From: Plantactinospora alkalitolerans
Lineage (GTDB): Bacteria; Actinomycetota; Actinomycetes; Mycobacteriales; Micromonosporaceae
DNA length: 64,000 nucleotides
Assembly: GCF_015690345.1 (NCBI RefSeq)
Contig: NZ_JADPUN010000145.1
Location: forward strand, 22,187-86,186
Reading direction: 5' to 3'
In this document: one piece after another, positions 17,501 to 26,769 of the stretch
Layout: each line of letters begins with the position of its first letter
Numbering within the stretch: position 1 is the first letter of the stretch
The notes under the pieces: model-generated
Told to the model about the DNA's origin: nothing
What the model saw: the letters and a program-made list of their open reading frames with translations, nothing else
The model's database searches: none
Made by a program: the position numbers and the translations under genes

Positions 17501-18906
17501 AGGGTGGACCCCACCTTCTGGGCGACGAACCGGGTGACGAGGCGACCCAGGCCCTGGTCGAGCACCTCGGCGAGCGCGTCGGTGCCGCGCTGTACGTCGG
17601 CGGGGTCGGTGACCAGCGACGGCCCGATGATCAGTGGGTTGCGGCCGTTGAGGGTGTAGTAGGTGAAGATGTCATGGTCCTGGTAGAGCGCGTTGATCAC
17701 CGCGCAGGTGACCAGCTTCGCCTTGAACCTCGGGTCCCTGGCCATCCCGGCGGGAGCCAGCCGGGCCACCAGGTCGAGGATCTTCGGCCCGCCGTCGATC
17801 TGTACGCCCCAGAGCGCACCGGCACCGGCGACCCGCCCCACCGCGTCCGGAAACTCCTTGGCCAGCCGGGCCAGCGCCGGCTCCAGCACCAGCTCCAGTT
17901 CACGGGCCCGGGCCGGGTAGTCGTCCTCCACGACGATGTTGATCGCCTCGATCGCGGTGACGCATTCCTCGCCCATGCCGTAGTACGTGGTGCTGGTGCT
18001 CTGCAGGAGCGCGTCGGTCAGGTTGTCGTACGCCCGCCGGAAAACCTTTTCCCGGGCGACGAATGCAGAGATCGATGACTTTCCGCCGCCGAAGGACTTT
18101 GATGTGGTAAGAACGTCCGGTACGAGGCCCGGATATCGCATGAAGTAGAACAGGCTGCCGGTCTTACCCCACCCGGTGTAGATCTCGTCGAATATGAGCA
18201 CGATGTTCTGCCGGTCGCACAGCTCGCGGACGCCACGGAGGAAATCCTCGTCGCACCACTGAATGGTGGAGGCACTGAACGGCTCGACGATGAGCGCGTA
18301 CACGTCATCGGCGTGCGCCGCCACGGCCGCGCGGACGGAATCCAGATCACCATAGGTAAATGTTGCAATGCCCCCGATGGTGGGGAAATCGAACTGTGGC
18401 TGCCCGGTCAGGCCACCCGAGCCCAGGAGCTTTCCGTGAAATCCGCAGTCCGCCCGGAGGATGGTTCCGCGTCGGCCGCCGTGGTACTTGTAGGCCAGCT
18501 TGACGGCGCCCTCGACCGCCTCGGCACCCGAGTTGGGCAGGAACGACATCCGCAGGTCGCCCGGGAGCAGTTGCGCCAGGTTGTGCCCGAGCGCCGCGAG
18601 ATAGGGGGAGAAGTACGTCTTGTGCACCTCCATCCGGCGGTCCCGCGCGAACCGCTGCCGAGCGGCCAGGATGCGCGGATGGTTGTGGCCGTGGTTGAGC
18701 ACCCCCACCCCGCCGGTGAGGTCGAGGATGCGACGGCCGTCGCGGAGCTGCAGATAGGCACCTTCGGCACGTTCGACCAATTCCCGACCGAAACCGAACG
18801 AGGTCATCAGGCTGACCTGGCTGGAGTTGACGTACCGGCGATAGAGGTCGTGCACCTCGCGGACGGTGAGCCGCTCGCAATCGGACAGGCTGACCAGATT
18901 GGACAT
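17494..18906 (-). CDS. Class III pyridoxal-phosphate aminotransferase
   Basis: The 470-residue enzyme shows the class III fold: LDLTGGVGVLNHGHNHP, SFLPNSGAEAVEGAVKLA, LIFDEIYTGWGKTG, and the likely Schiff-base lysine in TTSKSFGGGKSSIS. It transfers an amino group to an aldehyde or ketone, in this setting probably a sugar or polyol derivative. It heads the six-gene minus-strand operon and starts at ATG 18906, divergent from a GT2 gene. A patch around 18040-18400 has lower GC and rarer codons than the rest of the gene, hinting at a mosaic history. Glutamate-1-semialdehyde aminomutase and HpnO-type aminotransferases are related alternatives. Confidence 0.8.
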   Translation of the reverse strand: MSNLVSLSDCERLTVREVHDLYRRYVNSSQVSLMTSFGFGRELVERAEGAYLQLRDGRRILDLTGGVGVLNHGHNHPRILAARQRFARDRRMEVHKTYFSPYLAALGHNLAQLLPGDLRMSFLPNSGAEAVEGAVKLAYKYHGGRRGTILRADCGFHGKLLGSGGLTGQPQFDFPTIGGIATFTYGDLDSVRAAVAAHADDVYALIVEPFSASTIQWCDEDFLRGVRELCDRQNIVLIFDEIYTGWGKTGSLFYFMRYPGLVPDVLTTSKSFGGGKSSISAFVAREKVFRRAYDNLTDALLQSTSTTYYGMGEECVTAIEAINIVVEDDYPARARELELVLEPALARLAKEFPDAVGRVAGAGALWGVQIDGGPKILDLVARLAPAGMARDPRFKAKLVTCAVINALYQDHDIFTYYTLNGRNPLIIGPSLVTDPADVQRGTDALAEVLDQGLGRLVTRFVAQKVGSTLW

Positions 18907-19088
18907 GCCGAGACGCTATCCGATTACCGTTGAGTTTTGACTGGACCGGCACTGGACGCGACCTGGATTACGTAAGGCAACGCTTGCCAGCCGACAACCC
19001 GGTAGATAACTTGGGTCGCGACACAAACAATCTCCATTGGTCAATGTCCCTAACAGATTCTCCGCGTTCTGGGCTAGAGGTGCTGCAC
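18907..19088. promoter_or_regulatory. Divergent promoter region of the glycan locus
   Basis: This 182-base AT-richer gap lies between the divergent aminotransferase and GT2 genes and should hold promoters for both. TAGATAAC near 19001 and TAACAGATTC near 19051 are AT-rich candidate -10 areas for the plus strand. A ribosome binding site (AGAGGTG) precedes ATG 19089. No known operator is recognised. Confidence 0.35.
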
Positions 19089-20090
19089 ATGTCGCCGACG
19101 GTGTCGGTCATCATCCCCGTGCACAACGGCTCCAAGACCCTGCGCGCGTGCCTCGCGGCGGTCTACGCACAGCGACATCCCGTCACCGAGGTGATCGTGG
19201 TCGACGACGCCAGCACCGACGACACCCGGGAGATCGCCGCCGGCTTTCCGTGCCGGCTGCTGACCTCCGACCGGAACACCGGACCGGCCGCCGCCCGCAA
19301 CCGGGGCATCCGGGCCAGCGCCGGTGAGCTGCTGTTCTTCGTCGACTCCGACTGCGCGCCGGAGCCGGACGCGTTGGGCAACGCGCTGGCGATCCTCCGC
19401 GAGCACGCCGACGTCGCCTGCGTACACGGCATCTACGCGGTCCAGCCACTCTTCGACGACGGGCCGGTCGAGGCGTACCGGCTGCTGCACGGGCACCACT
19501 GGCGGCTGCGCAACATCGGACGGGTCCGGACCACCCTGTTCGCGGTCTGCGTGATCCGCCGGTCCGTCTTCGCCGAGGTGGGGCTCTTCGACGAGAACCT
19601 CCGGGCCTCGGAGGACGTCGAGCTCGGCGACCGGATGACCGAGGAGCACGGGATCGTGCTGACCGACACCGTGGTGTGCCGGCACGACGACGACAGCCAC
19701 CTCGGCCGGCTGCTCCGCAAGCAGTTCGGGCGCTCGCAACTGCTGATCCCGGTCGCGCTGGCCGAACGCGGGCCGGCCGGGATCCGGGCGAACGGTCCCG
19801 TCGGGCTGCTCAGCGCCGGCCTGGTGCCGCCGGCCGTACCGCTCGGGTTGCTCGATCCCGCGCTGCTGGCCGTACCACTCGGCCTCCTCGTCCTGTTCGT
19901 CGTCGCCGACCCGGGCCTGCTCCGGTTCGTGATCCGCCAGCGCGGCCCCGGCTTCGCGGTGTTCTTCTACGGAGTCCATCTGCTGGTCCAACTCGCCGTG
20001 CTCGCCGGTGCCGTGGCCGGTGGACTGCGTCATCTGGTGGACCGGAACTTCGGCCCGGCCCGGGTCGCCACCGGAAAACCGGGCCGATGA
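19089..20090 (+). CDS. GT2 glycosyltransferase with C-terminal membrane segments
   Basis: The 333-residue protein starts at ATG 19089 behind AGAGGTG. The GT-A domain includes VSVIIPVHNGSKTLRACL, VIVVDDASTDD, the metal-binding FFVDSDCAPEPD and RASEDVELGDRM. Three hydrophobic stretches follow after residue 240. It is closer to the GT2 half of the fused gene at 23525 (both have TLRACL and AAGFPC) than to the pair at 13289-15357. It overlaps the polysaccharide deacetylase by four bases, so deacetylation of the glycan it builds is plausible. Donor and acceptor are unknown. Confidence 0.8.
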   Translation: MSPTVSVIIPVHNGSKTLRACLAAVYAQRHPVTEVIVVDDASTDDTREIAAGFPCRLLTSDRNTGPAAARNRGIRASAGELLFFVDSDCAPEPDALGNALAILREHADVACVHGIYAVQPLFDDGPVEAYRLLHGHHWRLRNIGRVRTTLFAVCVIRRSVFAEVGLFDENLRASEDVELGDRMTEEHGIVLTDTVVCRHDDDSHLGRLLRKQFGRSQLLIPVALAERGPAGIRANGPVGLLSAGLVPPAVPLGLLDPALLAVPLGLLVLFVVADPGLLRFVIRQRGPGFAVFFYGVHLLVQLAVLAGAVAGGLRHLVDRNFGPARVATGKPGR

Positions 20091-20785
20091 GCGGACACCG
20101 GGTCCGGGTCGGGTACGCCCAGACACTGCACTACCTGCTGTTCGGCGTCCGCGCGGTGCAGTTCCGGTGCTCCCGACCGGCCCTCGGCGGTCGGCACTGG
20201 CCGGTGTTCGGGGTGCCGGGGCAGAGCGTGGCGTTGACCATCGACGACGGCCCGCATCCCGAGTGGACGCCCCGGATGCTGGACCTGCTCGCCCGGCATC
20301 GGATCCGGGCCACGTTCTTCCTCGTCGGAGCCCGGGTACGGGAACGCCCCGACCTGGCCCGACGCATCCTGGCGGCCGGACATGTCCTCGGCAACCACTC
20401 GATGTCCCATCCACAGCCGTTCGCGGCCCTGCCGGCACCCTCGGTACGCACCGAGATCGCCGCCACCCAGCGGGAGATCGAGGACGCGACCGGGGTGGAG
20501 CCACGGCTGTTTCGGGCCCCGGGCGGGAACTGGTCGCGGGACGTCCTGCGGGCGACGGCCGAGTCCGGCCTGCTGCCGGTGGACTGGACGGTCAATCCGA
20601 GCGACTGGCGAAGTCCCGGCGTCGACCGGATCACCCGGTCGTTGTGCCGGGGCCGGGCCGGCCACGTCCTGCTCTGTCACGACGGCGGCGGCGACCGGTC
20701 GCAGACCGTCGCGGCCCTGGAGACGGCCCTGCCGCGGCTGCTCGACCGGGGACTGCGGTTCGTCATCCCCGGCGGCGGCCGGTAG
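20087..20785 (+). CDS. Polysaccharide deacetylase (NodB homology, CE4)
   Basis: The 232-residue protein is almost entirely a NodB domain. Motif 1 is TIDDGPHPEWTP (catalytic base and metal Asp), motif 2 is HSMSHP (metal histidines), motif 3 is FRAPGGNWS, and HVLLCHDGG lies near the end. It removes N- or O-acetyl groups from polysaccharide or a lipid-linked glycan. No clear signal peptide is present, so it may act inside the cell on an intermediate such as a polyprenyl-linked amino sugar. The ATG at 20087 overlaps the GT2 stop by four bases. Confidence 0.82.
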   Translation: MSGHRVRVGYAQTLHYLLFGVRAVQFRCSRPALGGRHWPVFGVPGQSVALTIDDGPHPEWTPRMLDLLARHRIRATFFLVGARVRERPDLARRILAAGHVLGNHSMSHPQPFAALPAPSVRTEIAATQREIEDATGVEPRLFRAPGGNWSRDVLRATAESGLLPVDWTVNPSDWRSPGVDRITRSLCRGRAGHVLLCHDGGGDRSQTVAALETALPRLLDRGLRFVIPGGGR

Positions 20786-20894
20786 GTGACGCCCATGCGG
20801 ATCCGCCTCGTCCCGTCGTGGCCGCCACGTCGACGAGGCACCGACAAGTGCGAAACCGGGCAGCGCGGCCCGACGGTCTGGGGGGAGTACAGCC

Positions 20895-21701
20895 ATGCCA
20901 GAGGATGACCTGTCGATTCTGCTGCTGGGTCCGATCAGGGCCGCCCGGGGTGGTACAGCGCTCTACCTGGCCACCCCACGCCAGCGCGAGGTGCTGGCGG
21001 TGCTGGCACTGCGCAGCGGCATGGTGCTGTCGGTACCGCAGATCGTGGACGCGATCTGGAGCGAACGCCGACCGGACTCGGTGGAGAACATGGTGCACAC
21101 CTACATCGGCCGGCTGCGCCGGGTGCTGGAACCTCCCGGGCGACCGCCGGCGCTGGCCCGGGTGCTCCGCTCCACCCGTCCCGGGTACACCCTGGACCTG
21201 CCGGCCGAGGCGGTCGACATCACGCTCTTCGAGCGGGACGTCAAGGTGGCCCGGGCGGCCCGTACCCAGGGCGACCTGTCCCGGGCGCTCTGCTACTTCC
21301 AGCAGGGGTTGGCCCGCTGGTCCGGGCTGGCCCTGCAGGAGGCCGCCGGCCCGTTGGCGGAGGCGGAACGGATCCGGCTCACCGAGCTGCGCCAGGACGC
21401 GGTGGAGGAGAGCACCGGAGTACGGCTGCTGCTCGGCGACGTCGAGAACCTCGTCTCCGAGCTGCGGTGCATGCTGGCCGAGCAGCCGATGCGGGAGCGG
21501 CTCTGGGAGCTGCTGCTGGTCGTACTCGGCCAGACCTCGCGCCGGGCGGAGGCGCTGACCGCGTTCGAGGACGCCCGGGTCACCCTGGCGGACCGGCTCG
21601 GTGTCGAGCCCGGCCACCGGCTGCAGGACCTGCATCGCCGGCTGTTGCGCAGCGAGCCGGTCAGCGTACGGCCGTGGTGGGAGCGCCGGGTCCCGGTCTG
21701 A
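20895..21701 (+). CDS. SARP-family transcriptional regulator
   Basis: The 268-residue protein has the classic SARP layout: an OmpR-type winged helix (LATPRQREVLAVLALR, then VENMVHTYIGRLRRVLE) followed by a bacterial transcriptional activator domain (VDITLFERDVKVARAA to the C-terminus, ending LGVEPGHRLQDLHRRLL). It lacks ATPase and TPR domains, like ActII-ORF4-type activators of secondary metabolism, which bind direct heptamer repeats near -35. It follows the deacetylase by 109 bases, with its own ribosome binding site (GGGGGGAG). It may regulate the glycan locus or the phosphinate cluster 11 kb downstream; the sequence does not say which. Confidence 0.85.
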   Translation: MPEDDLSILLLGPIRAARGGTALYLATPRQREVLAVLALRSGMVLSVPQIVDAIWSERRPDSVENMVHTYIGRLRRVLEPPGRPPALARVLRSTRPGYTLDLPAEAVDITLFERDVKVARAARTQGDLSRALCYFQQGLARWSGLALQEAAGPLAEAERIRLTELRQDAVEESTGVRLLLGDVENLVSELRCMLAEQPMRERLWELLLVVLGQTSRRAEALTAFEDARVTLADRLGVEPGHRLQDLHRRLLRSEPVSVRPWWERRVPV

Positions 21702-21822
21702 GGCGTTCCCGCCGGTCCCGGCCGCCGCCCGGCCTCGTCGACATCCGGGCGGTCCGGGGGCGGTCTGCCGACGAGGGCGCCGGCCGCGCCGTTCGGGGTT
21801 CCGGAGTGTCAGGGCCGGATGG

Positions 21823-22491
21823 TCAGGGCCGGGCGGTGTCGTCGCCCGGGTCGCCGATGCCCCGACCCGCCGTCGCGGCCGGTGCGGTCAGGACGAGGAA
21901 GACACCGGACGGCCCGGGGCCGAGGCGGGTCGGCAGCCCCTCGGCGACCGTGAGGCCACAGCTTCGGACCAACCGCAGCAGTTCCCCGGCCTGGGCCGTG
22001 TCGTAGACCTGGACCAGGATCCTGCCCCGGGCGGTGAGCATCCCGGGCAGTCGACGCAGCAGGGTCGCCGACTCGCTCTCGGACAGGTAGTAGATGACCT
22101 CCCGGAGCAGGATCGCGTCGAACCGGTCCGGGGTGTCGAAGGTACGGATGTCGGCGACCTCGAACGAGGTGTCCGGACGGCCGATCGCGCGGGCCTGGTC
22201 GATCGCCCGGCGGCTGATGTCGACCCCGTGGTAGCGCCGGTACCGCCCCGGGGCGAGCGGCAGATTGGCGCTGGTACCGCAGCCGAGGTCCAGGATCGTC
22301 GGGTCCGGGGCCCACCGTGCGATGAGCGACAGCGGCATGCCGCCATCGGACATCCCGTCGAGAAAGCGCCAGAGGCCCAGCGCGTACTGGGCGTTCCACA
22401 GCGCCGCGTTCATTCTCCGGTTCGGCCGGACCAGCTTCCGCAGCGGCGCCATCGTCAGCCGGGCCACCACCCGGACCAGGGGATTCGTCAT
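21823..22491 (-). CDS. Class I SAM-dependent methyltransferase
   Basis: The 222-residue protein carries the SAM-binding motif ILDLGCGTSANLPLA, motif II-like YHGVDISRRAID, VADIRTFD and motif III LLREVIYYLSE. It is a small-molecule or lipid methyltransferase of the Methyltransf_11/25 type. The ATG at 22491 overlaps the stop of the upstream membrane protein by one base, so it belongs to the three-gene unit headed by the fused glycosyltransferase. A methyl cap on a glycan or glycolipid is a reasonable guess. Confidence 0.78.
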   Translation of the reverse strand: MTNPLVRVVARLTMAPLRKLVRPNRRMNAALWNAQYALGLWRFLDGMSDGGMPLSLIARWAPDPTILDLGCGTSANLPLAPGRYRRYHGVDISRRAIDQARAIGRPDTSFEVADIRTFDTPDRFDAILLREVIYYLSESESATLLRRLPGMLTARGRILVQVYDTAQAGELLRLVRSCGLTVAEGLPTRLGPGPSGVFLVLTAPAATAGRGIGDPGDDTARP

Positions 22492-23528
22492 CAGCTCACC
22501 GACCTTTCCGACTTCTCCGATCGCGTCGCCGCCGGTCTGTCCCGACCGTGCCGGCGCCGATGCAGGTACTGGGCCAGCAGCAGCCCGCCCGCACCGACCG
22601 CGACCTCGCTGAGCGCGCAGACCAGCCGGCTGGCCAGCACCACCGGGGTGGCGACCGACGCCGGCATCACGGTGACCAGGCCGACCATCAGGACGGCCTC
22701 CCGGACCCCGAGGCCGTCCGGGACGAGCATGACCAGCAGGCCGGCCACGGTGGCGGCCGCGAAGCCCGCGACGCAGACCAGATAGGACCGCAGCGGTGGA
22801 GCGCCGGCGGTGACCGCGAGCAGCCAGAGGTGGTGCCCCGAGATCACCCAGGACAGCGACTGCGTGACGATGGCCCGGCGTACCCCGGCCCGGGACGCCG
22901 TGACCTGCGGGGGTCGGCGACGCAGTAGCCGGGCCAGCGCGTCCAGTCCTCGGTTGAGCAGCTCGGGCCGGACGAACAGTACGGCCAGCGGCAGTACGGC
23001 CAGCAGCAGCCAACCGGTCGCCCCGGGCAGTACGCCGGGCCCGGCGGCGAGCGCGACGGTCATCCCGGTCAGCGCCACGACCGTCCAACTGAGGAGGAAG
23101 ACGCCGGCCAGCCGGACCGGGCCGACGTCGATCTCCTTGCCCATCCGCAACAGCACCGGCAGCGCGACGAAACGGCCCGGCACGAACTTGGCGAGGAACC
23201 CGACGAAGAACAACCGGGCGGCGGTCCACCGGTCCACCGCCGCACCCAGGTCGGCGAAGAGGGCCTGCCAGGAGACCAGCCCGAGCAGCAGCCCGACCGC
23301 GTTGACCAGCAGCGCGCCGATCAGGACCACGGTGACCTGCGCCGGATCCAGCCGTTGCGCCAGCGATCTGACCGGGGTCCAGTCCTGGCTCCGCAGGAAC
23401 AGCACCAGCCCGGCCGCCAGCGCCAGCACGAAGACCACCGTCAGCGCCCGGTTCGCCAGCCGCCACCAGGTGTGTCCACCGGCTCCGGCCGTCCGCCGGC
23501 CCGCCTCGGCGGGCGCGAGGGTGCTCAT
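22491..23528 (-). CDS. Lysylphosphatidylglycerol synthase-type membrane protein (YbhN/UPF0104)
   Basis: The 345-residue protein has about eight membrane helices and matches the LPG_synthase_TM flippase-like family. Family-type stretches are FFVGFLAKFVPGRF, near-central WVISGHHLW, and VPDGLGVREAVLMVGL. It lacks the C-terminal aminoacyl-transfer domain of MprF, so it probably flips or transports a lipid-linked intermediate across the membrane. The ATG at 23528 overlaps the upstream glycosyltransferase stop by four bases. It is a candidate translocase for the glycan made by this locus. Confidence 0.78.
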   Translation of the reverse strand: MSTLAPAEAGRRTAGAGGHTWWRLANRALTVVFVLALAAGLVLFLRSQDWTPVRSLAQRLDPAQVTVVLIGALLVNAVGLLLGLVSWQALFADLGAAVDRWTAARLFFVGFLAKFVPGRFVALPVLLRMGKEIDVGPVRLAGVFLLSWTVVALTGMTVALAAGPGVLPGATGWLLLAVLPLAVLFVRPELLNRGLDALARLLRRRPPQVTASRAGVRRAIVTQSLSWVISGHHLWLLAVTAGAPPLRSYLVCVAGFAAATVAGLLVMLVPDGLGVREAVLMVGLVTVMPASVATPVVLASRLVCALSEVAVGAGGLLLAQYLHRRRHGRDRPAATRSEKSERSVS

Positions 23529-25957
23529 CGTCCCCCCTCGTTTTGCTCGGCGTCCCGGCGAGCTGTCCAGAGCCGGCTGGTTCGCCGGGCCATCGCCCGC
23601 GCCACCCCGAGCGTCAGGCCGGCGAACTCCGTGAGGTGGGTCAGGAAGCGGATCAGCGTCGCGTAGAGCAGGAACCCCGGTCCGCGCTGGCGGAGCGCGA
23701 ACGTCAACAGCTCCCGGTCGGCGGCGAGGAATCCGGCCAGCAGGGCCAGCGGCACGGCCAGCAGCCAGGGCGAGGCGACGGCGAGAGGCAGGGTGGCCAC
23801 CGCCGACGCGCTGGCGAGCATGCCGGCAAGGGAGCCGAGGTCGATGCGGTGTGGATCCCGCCGCTCCGGACCGGACGCCGACCCCGATCCGTCCGCCGGA
23901 AGCGGATCTCCTGCCGAGGTGGCGACCGCCGGGCGCGGTCCGGGCATCGCCGGTGGTGTCCACCGGGCCACCACCACCGCCCCGGCATAGGTCAGCGCCC
24001 GCCGGAAAAGCTCCGAGAGGTACGGCCAGAGCCGGTCCACGTCGTCGTGCCGGCCGATGACCCGGTCACTCGTCCGGATCTCGTACGACGCCGGCAGGCG
24101 GGTGCCGAACTCGACGTCCTCGGCGTCGCGGAGCCGTTCGTCGAAGCCGCCGACGGCATCGAAGACGGGCCGGGGGACCGCGGTGAGCGCGAACATGGTG
24201 CTGGAGGTCACGCCGACGGCCCGGCGCCGCCAGTAGTGCTCGAACAGCGTCTTGTAGGACTCGACCGGCCCGTCCGCGAACAGCGGGTGCAGGTCGTAGA
24301 TCCCCTGCACGACGCCGCAGCGCGGATGCTCCCGCAGCGCCCCGACCGCCGCGGCCAGCGCGTCCGGGGCCAGTGCGATGTCCGAGTCGACGAAGAACAG
24401 CACCTCGCCGGTTGCCCGGGCGGCCCCGGCGTTGCGGGCCGCCGAGACGCCCCGGTTGGCGGGGAAGGCGAGCAGGGTGCAGGGGAATCCGGCCGCGATC
24501 TGTCGGGACCGGTCCGTGCTGGCGTCGTCGACGACGATCACCTCGGCCGGCGGAAGAGTCTGCGCGTAGACCGCCGTCAGACAGGCCCGGAGCGTCTTCT
24601 CCTTGTTGTAGTTGGGGATCACCACCGACACCCGTACGGCGTCGGTTCGGGCGGGTGCGGGGGTGCCCCCGCCGTGCTCGACCCGGTCGGGCCGGTACGC
24701 CCCGTCCCGCTCCGCAGCGCCGTACGCCGGGGTGCCGGTCTGCCGGGCGGTCCGGGCCGCCTGGCGGAGCGGGACCGGGAGCCAGCCGAGCAGGACGAGC
24801 CCGGTCAGCACGTACAGGTTGCTGTAGAGCAGTGCCCAGTCGTCGAAGTGGAGATCCTGGCCCCGCAGCCCCACGAGCACCCAGCCGGTGCCCGCCACGA
24901 AGGCGAGCCAGCCCAGGCCCACGGCGGCGAGCCCGACCCGGCTGCGGAGCCGCCAGGCCCGCTCGGCGAGCACGGCCAGGGCTGGCACCGCCCAGACCCA
25001 GTGGTGGTGCCACGAGATCGGGGAGACCAGCAGGCCGGTCGTCGCGCAGGCCAGCACCCCGAGCAGTTCCTCGCCGGCCCGCACACACCAGACCGCGACG
25101 GCGAGGCCGGCGGCGCCGACGAGCGCCACCAGCAGCCATCCGAGCCGCAGATCGCCGGAGTCGGTCAGCCGGGCCAGCGCGCCGGGCAGGGACTGGTTCA
25201 GGATCGTCCGGAGGTCGGCGGTGACCCGGGAGGTGTCCAGGATCGCGCCGGACCAGTACGCCGACGAGTCCTCCGGCCGCCAGCAGAACCCGACGGCGAC
25301 GGTGCCGAGGAACCCGCCGACCGCCGTCGCCGCGGCCCGTACCCGGCCGGTGGCGAGCAGGAGCACCACGAAGACGAGCGGGGTGAGCTTGATTCCGGCG
25401 GCGACCCCCACCCCGAGGCCGTACCACCAGCGGTGCTGATCGCCGGTCAGGTCGACCAGCACGATCAGCATCAGGAACAGGCCGACCTGGCCGACCTGCA
25501 GGTGACCCGACACCGCGAACATCGGCAGCGCGGCGACCGTGCCGACCAGCGTCAGTGTTCCGAGACGCGGGTCCGGCACCCCGGTCGAGCGCAGCGCCAG
25601 CCGGAGCACCGCCGCCAGCGCGAGCATCGAGCCGAGTGTCCAGATCCCGATCGCGACCTGCGGGCCGACGGCCGCGAAGGGCTGGAACAGCAGCGCCGCG
25701 AACGGCGGGTAGGTGAAGCCCAGTTCGATCCCGTCCGCGCCGCGCACGGCCACCTGGTAGAGACCGCCGTCGCCGGCTTCGGCGGCGGACCCGCCGGCCC
25801 GGTAGACGGCGAGATCGCCCCAGTACCGGCCGGTGACCCGGTGCACCGCGACGGCCCCGACGGCGACCAGCGTCGCGAGCAGTGCCACGGCGGCACCCCC
25901 GGAAGCCGCACCGATCCGGGGCCGGAGCGGCACGTTCGTAGCGGTAGCGGGCGCCAT
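23525..25957 (-). CDS. GT-C (GT87-like) / GT2 fused glycosyltransferase
   Basis: One 810-residue protein joins two enzymes. Residues 1-420 form a multi-pass GT-C domain of the GT87/DUF2029 type (about ten helices; the loop RYWGDLAVYRAGG after the first helix carries the expected acidic residue). These use polyprenyl-phosphate sugars on the outer face of the membrane. Residues 450-800 form a GT2 domain with VSVVIPNYNKEKTLRACL, VIVVDDASTDRS, FFVDSDIALAPD and RDAEDVEFGTRL, then further membrane segments. The start is ATG 25957 behind GGAGGGAG. The stop overlaps the next gene by four bases. The fusion suggests one protein both makes and uses a lipid-linked sugar. Confidence 0.8.
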   Translation of the reverse strand: MAPATATNVPLRPRIGAASGGAAVALLATLVAVGAVAVHRVTGRYWGDLAVYRAGGSAAEAGDGGLYQVAVRGADGIELGFTYPPFAALLFQPFAAVGPQVAIGIWTLGSMLALAAVLRLALRSTGVPDPRLGTLTLVGTVAALPMFAVSGHLQVGQVGLFLMLIVLVDLTGDQHRWWYGLGVGVAAGIKLTPLVFVVLLLATGRVRAAATAVGGFLGTVAVGFCWRPEDSSAYWSGAILDTSRVTADLRTILNQSLPGALARLTDSGDLRLGWLLVALVGAAGLAVAVWCVRAGEELLGVLACATTGLLVSPISWHHHWVWAVPALAVLAERAWRLRSRVGLAAVGLGWLAFVAGTGWVLVGLRGQDLHFDDWALLYSNLYVLTGLVLLGWLPVPLRQAARTARQTGTPAYGAAERDGAYRPDRVEHGGGTPAPARTDAVRVSVVIPNYNKEKTLRACLTAVYAQTLPPAEVIVVDDASTDRSRQIAAGFPCTLLAFPANRGVSAARNAGAARATGEVLFFVDSDIALAPDALAAAVGALREHPRCGVVQGIYDLHPLFADGPVESYKTLFEHYWRRRAVGVTSSTMFALTAVPRPVFDAVGGFDERLRDAEDVEFGTRLPASYEIRTSDRVIGRHDDVDRLWPYLSELFRRALTYAGAVVVARWTPPAMPGPRPAVATSAGDPLPADGSGSASGPERRDPHRIDLGSLAGMLASASAVATLPLAVASPWLLAVPLALLAGFLAADRELLTFALRQRGPGFLLYATLIRFLTHLTEFAGLTLGVARAMARRTSRLWTARRDAEQNEGGR

Positions 25958-26218
25958 CACCGATCTCCCTCCGTGGCCGGCGGGCACACGCTAACAATCG
26001 ACCTACCGCGATTTCTGGAACGTGTCTGGATTACCCAGCGTCCAGAGCGGGTGGCGTTGTCCCGTACCGGAAATCGGCGATCCGGCCATCCGCGGGGTGC
26101 ACCGGCGGTGGGGCCGCGGACCTGCCGGCCCGAATCCGCTGGGCGCCCGGTGCTCCGATCGGGAACGGTCGGCGTCCGTCACTGTCGATCGGCGACGACG
26201 CAGACACGGAAGGTAGTC

Positions 26219-26752
26219 ATGAACAATCCGACCGTACGACGAACCGGCGGGCCGGCGCGGGAAATCATTGACGCCAGCAAACCGACCGATCCTCCTCCCT
26301 CCATGGTGGAAACGATGACGAAGCAGTGGGAAGGCTCGGAACCGCCCCGGGTGATCGCGGTGGCCCGGTTCCTCGGAGTGCTCAGCGCGATCGGCGTGTT
26401 CGTCATCTATCTCGCCGGGCTCGCGGTCTCCTACCGGGCCGCGGGCGGCCTCGACGTGGAGGTTTCCGACTCGCCAGCCTGGCTCTATCCCGTCGTGGTG
26501 GTCGGTCTGGTGATCGTCGGCAGCCTCGGGTTGGTCGCGGCCACCATCGATCCGCAGCGGACGTCCCGGGTCTACCCCTGGCTGCTGGTCGGCATCGGTA
26601 CCGTCACCCAGATCCTCTTCGGGTTGGTGCTGACCGACCAGTCGCTCGACCCCCGGAACATCGCGGTGATCGTGCTGCCGCCGTTCACCGCCGCGCTCTC
26701 CATCGCCGAGTTCGCCCGCGAGCTGCGCAACCTGCTCCGCCCGCAGTCCTGA
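26219..26752 (+). CDS. Small four-helix membrane protein, unknown function
   Basis: The 177-residue protein starts at ATG 26219 behind GGAAGG. A polar N-terminal tail of about 50 residues precedes four hydrophobic segments (VLSAIGVFVIYLAGL, LYPVVVVGLVIVGSLGL, LLVGIGTVTQILFGLVL, FTAALSIAEFA). No catalytic motif or known family is visible. It is divergent from the fused glycosyltransferase and convergent with the RNA helicase, only 17 bases apart, so it is probably a single-gene unit. Confidence 0.6.
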   Translation: MNNPTVRRTGGPAREIIDASKPTDPPPSMVETMTKQWEGSEPPRVIAVARFLGVLSAIGVFVIYLAGLAVSYRAAGGLDVEVSDSPAWLYPVVVVGLVIVGSLGLVAATIDPQRTSRVYPWLLVGIGTVTQILFGLVLTDQSLDPRNIAVIVLPPFTAALSIAEFARELRNLLRPQS

Positions 26753-26769
26753 TCAGCGGATGCGACAGG

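Noticed and set aside
21702..21822. Terminator between the SARP and methyltransferase genes
   Set aside because: Only imperfect complementary words (GCCTCGTCGAC and GCCGACGAGGGC) were found; too weak to list as a feature.
23543..26752. A very long plus-strand open frame (over 1000 codons) antisense to the fused glycosyltransferase
   Set aside because: Its composition is extreme in Arg, Gly, Pro and Gln with no motif. It is a GC-rich shadow of the minus-strand gene, and only its last part coincides with the real small membrane protein from 26219.
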